NCBI GenBank assembly: GCA_046328125.1
Contig: JAXLXF010000007.1
Coordinates: 169,139 to 233,138, forward strand
Source: JADZEM01 sp046328125
GTDB taxonomy: Bacteria > Chloroflexota > UBA6077 > JACCZL01
Direction: 5' to 3'
DNA length: 64,000 nt
Shown here: piece after piece, positions 59,149 through 64,000 of the stretch
Position numbering within the stretch: position 1 is the first letter of the stretch
Layout of the letters: each line of letters starts with the position of its first letter
Translations under genes and position numbers: made by a program
Notes under the pieces: generated by a model
Databases searched by the model: none
What the model saw: the letters and a program-made list of their open reading frames with translations, nothing else
Told to the model about the DNA's origin: nothing

Positions 59149-59309
59149 CGCCGTGGAGGGGGTGTGCGTCAGAGTCTTGTGCCCATCCAGATCCGGGGGC
59201 GCGATGAATCGCGCCCGTACAAGGCAGCGTCCCCTGGTACGGGCGCGATTTATCGCGCCCCAAGCGTTTGGCTCGGCACAAATCTCTGACGCACACCCCG
59301 CCGTGGAGG
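59149..59309. mobile_element. MITE-like element, copy 2, with 11-bp target duplication
   Basis: Element 59160-59298 has perfect 15-bp terminal inverted repeats (GGGTGTGCGTCAGAG at 59160, complement ending at 59298) and the inner palindrome with GCGCGATGAATCGCGCCCGT. It is flanked directly by an 11-bp direct repeat, CGCCGTGGAGG, at 59149-59159 and 59299-59309, the mark of transposition. It encodes no protein, so a transposase must act in trans. Confidence 0.85.
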
Positions 59310-59362
59310 CGAGCGCCGGCCTCACCACGGCGACCGGCATCCCGTCCGCGCGGGTGCGCCCG

Positions 59363-60664
59363 CTACACGACGAGCCCGAGGTGGTCGTGCGCGTAGCGGG
59401 CCAGCTCCTCGCGGAAGGCCGGGTCCGCGATGCCGATCAGGGCCTGGGCGCGCTCGCGGATGCTGCGGCCGTGCAGGTACGCTACGCCGTGCTCGGTGAC
59501 CACGTAGTGGACGTGCGCCCGACTGGTCACCACGCCCGCGCCCTCCTTGAGAATCGGCACGATCCGCGTCACGGCCCGGCCTCTGGCGGTGGACGGGAGG
59601 GCGATGATCGGCTTGCCGCCACAGGAGAGCGCCGCGCCGCGCATGAAGTCCATCTGCCCGCCGACCCCGCTGTAGAACCGGGTTCCAATCGAGTCGGCGC
59701 AGACCTGACCGGTGAGATCGACCTCGATGGCCGAGTTGATGGTCACCATCCGGTCGTGGCGGCGGATGATCGAGGTGTCGTTGGTGTAGTCGATCGGGTG
59801 CAGCTCGACGCCGGGGTTGTTGTGGACGAACGAGTACACGCGCTTCGAGCCGAAGACGAACGAGCTGATGATCTTGCCGCGATGGAGGTTCTTGCGCGCC
59901 CCGGTGATGACGCCAGCCTCGACGAGGTCCACCACGCCGTCGGAGAACAGCTCGGTGTGAACGCCCAGGTCGCGACGGTCGCGCAAAGCCGCCGCCGCCG
60001 CGTTCGGGATGGCGCCGATGCCGAGCTGAAGCGTCGAGCCGTCCTCCACCAGCCCCGCGATGTGGCCGCCGATCTTCTCCTCCTCCTCGCTGGGCGGCTC
60101 GGGGGTGTCCTCGTACGGTGGCAGGTCGTCGATGACCGCGTGGGTGATCTGGTCGGCGTGGATGAAGCTGTCGCCGAGCGTGCGCGGCATCGCGGCGTTG
60201 ACCATCGCCACCACGATGCGCGCCCGGTCGGCCGCCGCCTTCGCCACGTCCACCGACGTGCCCAACGAACAGTAGCCGTGCTCGTCCGGCGGCGCGACGT
60301 TGATCAGGGCCACGTCGATGGGCAGTGCGCCGTTCCTGAACAGCGGTGGGATGTCGGAGAGGAAAATCGGTACGTAGTCGGCGAGCCCGGCGTTGACCGC
60401 CGCCCGAACGTTCGCGCCGATGAACAGGGCGCGATGTCGTACGTGTCCGGCCAGCTCGCTCGACGCGTACGGAGCATCGCCGACGGTGTGAATGGAGACC
60501 GTCTCCACGTCGGCGACGTCGTGCAGCCGCCGGCCGAGCGCCTCGATCAGGGGGCGGGGCGTCGCCGCCGCGCCGTGGATGAACACACGGTTTCCGCTCT
60601 GAACGGTCTGGAGTGCCTCGTCGGCGGACACCAGCTTCTCACGCAGTCGCTCAGACCAGCCCAC
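59363..60664 (-). CDS. Acetyl-CoA hydrolase/transferase family, 4-hydroxybutyrate CoA-transferase-like
   Basis: A 433-residue class I CoA transferase of the acetyl-CoA hydrolase/transferase family. FIHGAAATPRPLIEALG, FIGANVRAAVNAGLADYVPIFLSDIPPLF and DVALINVAPPDEHGYCSLGTSVDVAKAA form the N-terminal domain; GSTLQLGIGAIPNAAAAAL, HTELFSDGVVDLVEAG with the likely catalytic Glu, and GVAYLHGRSIRERAQALIGIA the C-terminal domain. Members move CoA to 4-hydroxybutyrate or other short acids. GTG 60664 has GGAGGT 7 nt upstream; the longer frame from 60736 is not supported. It is monocistronic. Confidence 0.92.
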   Translation of the reverse strand: MGWSERLREKLVSADEALQTVQSGNRVFIHGAAATPRPLIEALGRRLHDVADVETVSIHTVGDAPYASSELAGHVRHRALFIGANVRAAVNAGLADYVPIFLSDIPPLFRNGALPIDVALINVAPPDEHGYCSLGTSVDVAKAAADRARIVVAMVNAAMPRTLGDSFIHADQITHAVIDDLPPYEDTPEPPSEEEEKIGGHIAGLVEDGSTLQLGIGAIPNAAAAALRDRRDLGVHTELFSDGVVDLVEAGVITGARKNLHRGKIISSFVFGSKRVYSFVHNNPGVELHPIDYTNDTSIIRRHDRMVTINSAIEVDLTGQVCADSIGTRFYSGVGGQMDFMRGAALSCGGKPIIALPSTARGRAVTRIVPILKEGAGVVTSRAHVHYVVTEHGVAYLHGRSIRERAQALIGIADPAFREELARYAHDHLGLVV

Positions 60665-61070
60665 CCTGCTACCTCCGTTGCCGAGAGCCCGTTCTCTGCT
60701 GGGGCTCTCGCTCTCTGTCAATCTGGCGCGGGGCACGCGGCCACGCTCCCGTTCAGTGAACGGTATATGGCGGCCGCACGCAAAGGTGCACCTGTTACCA
60801 GTTGAGAGGGACCACTGTCACGCGCGGTTGATCGACGGTGCCTCGGCACTGGGTGCCGTCGCCGCGCCGGGGCTTCAGCCCACGGGGTGCCCTTCAGTGG
60901 GCGACTGGTCCGCCTCCCGGCGCCACGCCCCGACGATCACGAGACGGCAGGTCGCTCCCGCCGCCGCTCACCACATCACGCGCATAGTTGCGGCGTAACG
61001 ATCACTTATGAAGCATCCTCATCGTTACACGGGCATCATGCCGTGCGCGGGGGCGCACCGGAGGGGAATC
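60665..61070. other. Intergenic region with an 8-bp inverted repeat
   Basis: There is no supported gene. GTAACGAT (60995-61002) and ATCGTTAC (61021-61028) form an inverted pair 43 nt upstream of the exported-protein start and could be an operator or 5' UTR hairpin. Confidence 0.4.
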
Positions 61071-61550
61071 ATGCGTGGACTGATGCGGATCGCTCTGGCG
61101 CTGGTCGCATTCCTGGGTGCGACTGTTCTCGAGGGGCCGCCAATGGCGTCGGCGGCAAGCTGCTTCAGCTTCCAGCAGGTGGATGTCACGACCGTCGGCG
61201 ACGGTCCGTCGGCTCAGACGACGATCGCCTTCCGAGTCGCCAACACCTGCAAGTGGGCCGTCAGCTATGTCGCGTTCAGCACCCAGGGGCTGGGCCGAGT
61301 CGCGCCGGCGAATGGAGCGGTCTACACGTCGCCGAGCGGGGCGCAGTACCGCGTCGAGTACACCGGCAACCGGGGCAATCCGGGGTTCGAGTCGATCAAG
61401 CTGACGCCGATCGGCGAAGGGTACGCCAACGGCTCGGACGTCTTCTCGATTACGGTGACGGGTTTCCAGGACGATTACGCCTTCAAGGTTCAGGGGCACG
61501 CCGGGCCGGTCACCGAGACGGTCCGCGCATCGAGCGGCGGCGGCGAGTAG
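61071..61550 (+). CDS. Exported hypothetical protein, 159 aa
   Basis: A signal peptide (MRGLMRIALALVAFLGATVL..MASA, cleavage near residue 28) precedes a beta-sandwich-like domain with two Cys (SCFSFQQVDVTT and RVANTCKWAVSYVAFS) and closing strands DVFSITVTGFQDDYAFKVQGHAG. The layout resembles secreted carbohydrate-binding or adhesion-type modules, but I cannot name a family. ATG 61071 has GGAGGGG at ideal spacing; in-frame ATGs further up are not supported. It is a single gene upstream of pheA. Confidence 0.75.
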   Translation: MRGLMRIALALVAFLGATVLEGPPMASAASCFSFQQVDVTTVGDGPSAQTTIAFRVANTCKWAVSYVAFSTQGLGRVAPANGAVYTSPSGAQYRVEYTGNRGNPGFESIKLTPIGEGYANGSDVFSITVTGFQDDYAFKVQGHAGPVTETVRASSGGGE

Positions 61551-61631
61551 CGAGCCGCCCGGGCACTCATCACCACCAGGCCCGCTGTCGTCGTGGGGCG
61601 GATCGGCTGGCCGTTCGGCCGGCCGGTCCGC

Positions 61632-61637
61632 TATCGT
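61632..61637 (+). promoter_or_regulatory. -10 box TATCGT, leaderless start of pheA
   Basis: TATCGT ends 8 nt before the GTG at 61646 and no Shine-Dalgarno is present, which fits a leaderless transcript. Confidence 0.4.
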
Positions 61638-61645
61638 CACCACTC

Positions 61646-62761
61646 GTGACACAGCAAGGGGACACCGTCGATCTCTCAGACCTCCGTCAGCGGATGGACG
61701 ATCTCGACACCCAGATCGTCGAGCTGCTGGCCCAGCGCTCCGAAGTCTCGCGTGACGTCGGCCGCCGCAAGGGCGCCCAGAGTGGCGCGCCGGTGGGCGC
61801 CGTCTTCCTGCCCGCCCGAGAAGCCGAGATGATGGAACGGCTCGGGAAGCTGGTCGAAGGCCGGATGCGCGGCGACCACGTCCGCGCCATCTACCGGGAG
61901 ATCATCTCGGCCTCTCGCGATCTTCAGCGTCCGCTCCGGGTTGCGTTTCTCGGCCCGCGCGCGACGTTCGGGCACCAGGCCGCCTTGCAGCGCTTCGGCC
62001 GCTCCTCCGTCTACGTGCCGGCTCCCAGCCACTTCGACGTCGTCACCGAGGTCGAGCGCGGTAACGCCGATTACGGGGTCATCGCCATCGAGAACTCGAC
62101 CGGCGGCCCGGTCGAAGAGAGCCAGGACCGCCTCGCCGAGACCCGACTTCAGGTGTGTGACGAGGTCACCATCCCGATCTCGCAGTGCCTGCTTGCAAAG
62201 GGCGCGCTGGATCAGATCACGACGATCTACTCGCACCAGCAGTCGATCGAGCAGACCCGGCGCTGGGCCGCTCAGAACCTCGTCGGCAAGACCATCGTCG
62301 CCGTCGCCAGCAACGGCCTGGCCGCCCAGCGCGCCAGCCAGGAAGAGGGCACGGGGGCAATCGGGCCACGCCTGGCTGCCGAAGAGTACGGTCTGAACGT
62401 CCTGGCCGAGAACATCCAGGACAACCCGAACAACTTCACTCGCTTCTGGATCGTCGGGCCGACGATGAGCGAGCGCCCGACTGGCAACGACAAGACCGCC
62501 ATCCTCGTCAGCATCCACGACCGCGTCGGCACCCTCCGCGAGGTCGCCAACGTCTTCGCCGAGCGGGAGATCAGCCTCAGCTCGATCCAGTCGCGGCCGG
62601 CCCGGCACACCGGCTGGGGCAGCACCTGGGACTACGTCTTCTTCTTCGAGCTGCGAGGCCACGCCAGCGAGCCGCACGTCCAGGAGGCGTTCAAGGCGCT
62701 GGAGCCGTTCACCGTGTTCGTCAAGGTGCTCGGGTCCTGGCCGCTGCCGCCGACGGAGTAG
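61646..62761 (+). CDS. pheA: Bifunctional chorismate mutase/prephenate dehydratase (P-protein)
   Basis: A 371-residue phenylalanine-pathway enzyme. Chorismate mutase (AroQ type, about 10-95): LRQRMDDLDTQIVELLAQRSEVSRDVGRRKG and FLPAREAEMMERL. Prephenate dehydratase (about 98-275): RVAFLGPRATFGHQAAL, IAIENSTGGPVEESQDRL, and the catalytic TRF in NNFTRFWIVG. ACT domain (about 290-365): GTLREVANVFAEREISLSSIQSRPAR, the Phe feedback site with the ESRP-like motif. GTG 61646 is chosen because a -10 box lies 8 nt upstream and the mutase helix starts soon after. ATG 61693 would cut into that helix. Confidence 0.95.
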   Translation: MTQQGDTVDLSDLRQRMDDLDTQIVELLAQRSEVSRDVGRRKGAQSGAPVGAVFLPAREAEMMERLGKLVEGRMRGDHVRAIYREIISASRDLQRPLRVAFLGPRATFGHQAALQRFGRSSVYVPAPSHFDVVTEVERGNADYGVIAIENSTGGPVEESQDRLAETRLQVCDEVTIPISQCLLAKGALDQITTIYSHQQSIEQTRRWAAQNLVGKTIVAVASNGLAAQRASQEEGTGAIGPRLAAEEYGLNVLAENIQDNPNNFTRFWIVGPTMSERPTGNDKTAILVSIHDRVGTLREVANVFAEREISLSSIQSRPARHTGWGSTWDYVFFFELRGHASEPHVQEAFKALEPFTVFVKVLGSWPLPPTE

Positions 62762-63284
62762 GCGCACGGGCACGACTGTCAAACTGGTGACAGTTTGCCC
62801 GAACCGCGTCCCCAAAGCAGGTTGCCCGACGTACAACCGACCAGACCGACGTACTTGGAACGTATGTCATGGTCGGTGCGTTTAGAGAAGGACCGACCGT
62901 TCTGGCAGGCGGTGTGCTGGAGTCGCGGTGTCAGCAGGCGTGCGCCAGGTCGAGCCGCTGACAACTGGTTCACGGCAGCGCCGGCGCCACTCGGGAGGCT
63001 GGCACGCGACGTGCGGCTTTTGCGCCATCTTCATCTGTCAAACAGACGCAACAGCGGGAGACACTCGGCAGTCACGAGCGGTTTCTGGTGAGCGCTCAGA
63101 ATTCGGGGCACGCGACGGAATAAAACCGCGACCGCCGCGTGTTAATCACGTTGAGAAAGCATGAGTGGAGAGCGGGCCGCGCCAGGAGGCGTGGCATGGG
63201 TACAGGTGGCGCCTGAGCGTCAGCGCGGCCGGGTCAGCCGGCAGGGAGGAGCAGCCGTCGGCACGGGCTCGTCGGAATATTAGC
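62762..63284. other. Intergenic region between pheA and the sigma promoter
   Basis: It contains a 7-bp-stem hairpin just after pheA (62775-62781 with 62788-62794), a possible weak terminator, and an imperfect inverted pair around 62838-62876 (ACCGACCAGACC versus GGTCGGT). I see no supported gene on either strand. Confidence 0.5.
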
Positions 63285-63313
63285 TTGACCTGGAAGACGG
63301 GCACTGCTATGAT
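63285..63313 (+). promoter_or_regulatory. Strong sigma-70-type promoter of the primary sigma factor leader
   Basis: TTGACC (63285-63290), a 17-nt spacer and TATGAT (63308-63313) form the best -35/-10 pair in the window. The predicted transcript start is about 63320, some 266 nt before the sigma ATG. Confidence 0.85.
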
Positions 63314-63319
63314 GGCCCT

Positions 63320-63352
63320 GCCCGCTGAGCCAGGCTCATGCGGGCCCTTTTT
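63320..63352 (+). terminator. Intrinsic terminator 1 at the very start of the sigma leader
   Basis: GCCCGC plus TGAG (63320-63329) pairs with CTCA and GCGGGC (63335-63345, one bulged T), loop CCAGG, followed by CC and a run of five T (63348-63352). It begins at the predicted +1 of the promoter. Confidence 0.7.
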
Positions 63353-63390
63353 GCGACCCGACGGTACGGCACCTATTCGAAGGCACCAAC

Positions 63391-63474
63391 ATGGATGCAG
63401 GCATGACGCGGCTCAAGGTCGAGCAGCAAAGAAACCCCACGGCCGGTGCGTGGGAGGCCAGGTCAGGCGACTGA
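63391..63474 (+). CDS. Possible 27-aa leader peptide
   Basis: The frame ATG 63391 to TGA 63474 encodes MDAGMTRLKVEQQ followed by RNPTAGAWEARSGD. It sits between the two terminators and ends 26 nt before the second hairpin, a spacing seen in translational attenuators. There is no clear Shine-Dalgarno (AAGGCACCA is the only candidate) and no run of one amino acid, so it may be chance. Confidence 0.25.
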   Translation: MDAGMTRLKVEQQRNPTAGAWEARSGD

Positions 63475-63499
63475 TCTCGATCGGTCTCACGCCCCGCCG

Positions 63500-63532
63500 G
63501 CCGCTCGAAGGACCCGATCGAGCGGCTTTTTC
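63500..63532 (+). terminator. Intrinsic terminator 2 in the sigma leader
   Basis: A 9-bp perfect stem (63500-63508 with 63517/8-63525/6), 9-nt loop and TTTTTCG follow the canonical form, only 54 nt before the sigma ATG. No promoter is visible after it, so sigma mRNA must read through. Confidence 0.75.
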
Positions 63533-63585
63533 GTGGCCCTCCCCAGGGAGACAGAACGTGGCGTGAGGGCGGCAGGAGGAACGAG

Positions 63586-64000
63586 ATGGCTATCAATCTG
63601 GACTACGATATCGACCTTCAGCTCGAGGCCGCGGCGACCGAGGCTGAGATCGCCGCGACCTCTGAGCCTGAGCAGCATCAGGAAGACATGCTCGCGGGGA
63701 CGCCCGAAGATCTTAGCGCGGCTGCCCTCTATCTGCGCGAGGTGGCTCGGAACCCCCTGCTCACGCCCCAGGAGGAGATCGACTTCGCCCAGCGCAACGA
63801 GAACGGCCGGGCCGCTCGCGAGGAGCTCCGGAACGCCGACGACACGCTGCTTGCCGAGCGCCGCCTGGAGCTCGAGCGGGTCGCTGTTGACGGCGCCTGG
63901 ACTCGTCGCCGGCTGGTCGAGTGCAACCTCCGCCTCGTCGTCTCCGTCGCCCGCAAGTACATCGGTCGTGGCCTGCCGTTCCTGGATCTCGTCCAGGAGG
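63586..64000 (+). CDS. rpoD: Primary-type RNA polymerase sigma factor (RpoD/SigA), 3' end outside the window
   Basis: 138 residues are visible. An acidic N-terminus (about 1-42) leads into region 1.2, DLSAAALYLREVARNPLLTPQEEIDFAQRNE, then RRLVECNLRLVVSVARKYIGRGLPFLDLVQE, the start of region 2 that binds the beta-prime coiled coil. The arrangement fits a group 1 or 2 sigma-70 factor; without region 4 the housekeeping assignment is likely but not certain. AGGAGGA lies 5 nt before the ATG. Its leader carries a strong promoter and two terminators, pointing to controlled read-through. Confidence 0.9.
   Translation, partial: MAINLDYDIDLQLEAAATEAEIAATSEPEQHQEDMLAGTPEDLSAAALYLREVARNPLLTPQEEIDFAQRNENGRAAREELRNADDTLLAERRLELERVAVDGAWTRRRLVECNLRLVVSVARKYIGRGLPFLDLVQE

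Larger units (their letters stand above)
63320..63585 (+). ncRNA. Candidate structured 5' leader or small RNA upstream of the sigma gene
   Basis: A leader of about 266 nt runs from the strong promoter to the sigma start codon and includes two intrinsic terminators, a 27-codon open frame and several GC-rich helices. No match to a known riboswitch, 6S, tmRNA, SRP or RNase P core motif was recognised. The arrangement suggests attenuation, or a small RNA of about 210 nt ending at the second terminator with partial read-through. Confidence 0.5.

Noticed and set aside
60887..61645. N-terminal extension of PheA from an upstream open frame
   Set aside because: It overlaps the exported-protein gene in another frame and has antisense-like composition; the chorismate mutase domain starts just after 61646.
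63320..63352. Terminator 1 as the normal terminator of pheA
   Set aside because: It is 560 nt past the pheA stop and begins at the predicted start site of the strong promoter, so it belongs more naturally to the sigma leader. Read-through from pheA cannot be excluded.

Overview
This is a GC-rich bacterial window with about 53 supported coding regions and an unusual amount of small repeat DNA. No rRNA, tRNA, CRISPR array or phage was seen. Gene content suggests a free-living heterotroph of the Chloroflexota, perhaps Thermomicrobia-like: lone family-5 binding lipoproteins, CoA transferases, ScyD/E-type propellers, GT39 membrane enzymes, Uma2, and start codons preceded directly by -10 boxes. The phylum is inferred from style, not from a marker gene.

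Layout. 1-3.5 kb: an ABC exporter half with a cyclic-nucleotide-binding tail, then an ECF sigma factor and its zinc anti-sigma factor. 3.5-7.1 kb (minus): a small unknown gene and the lysine/diaminopimelate operon dapB-asd-dapA. 7.4-10.4 kb: small unknown genes and a double-domain ThyX-like protein. 10.9-17.8 kb: a carbamoyl-transfer cluster (FdrA/AllF, DUF1116/AllG, carbamate kinase, biuret-hydrolase-like cysteine hydrolase, NCS2 permease, stand-alone allophanate-hydrolase C-terminal-like protein). 17.9-18.6 kb: a decayed two-gene locus. 18.7-24.3 kb: SDR, enolase-superfamily dehydratase, CoA transferase, binding lipoprotein and cupin. 24.4-29.5 kb: exported protein, cyclase-family hydrolase, YbjN-type protein divergent from a lone receiver, coiled-coil protein, YIP1 protein and Uma2 nuclease. 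29.7-33.5 kb: HpaB-type flavin monooxygenase, CoA transferase and crotonase.

33.5-43.2 kb holds the most distinctive block. Three paralogous GT39-like membrane glycosyltransferases alternate with two secreted ScyD/E-type beta-propellers, and the third transferase is fused to a PQQ-sugar-dehydrogenase-type propeller. Two nearly identical inverted heptamer arrays lie at the edges of this region. 43.3-50 kb (minus): a fused MalF-MalG-type sugar permease, two exported proteins, and a methanethiol-oxidase (SBP56) operon. 50.3-57.4 kb: a large NB-ARC/TPR/LuxR regulator, hydantoin racemase plus cyclic amidohydrolase, an exported Thr/Pro-rich protein, a double CMD protein and an AbrB-like protein. 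57.7-64 kb: small membrane protein, SsuD-like monooxygenase, 4-hydroxybutyrate-type CoA transferase, exported protein, bifunctional chorismate mutase/prephenate dehydratase, and the start of the primary sigma factor behind a leader that contains two intrinsic terminators.

Repeats recur throughout: a MITE-like element (one copy with an 11-bp target duplication), its core-like palindrome translated within the carbamate kinase reading frame, a dispersed 118-127-bp palindromic repeat, 7-bp tandem arrays and a 19-bp tandem array. The best candidates for undescribed biology are the GT39/propeller modules, the carbamoyl-phosphate cluster lacking AllH, and the sigma-factor leader.
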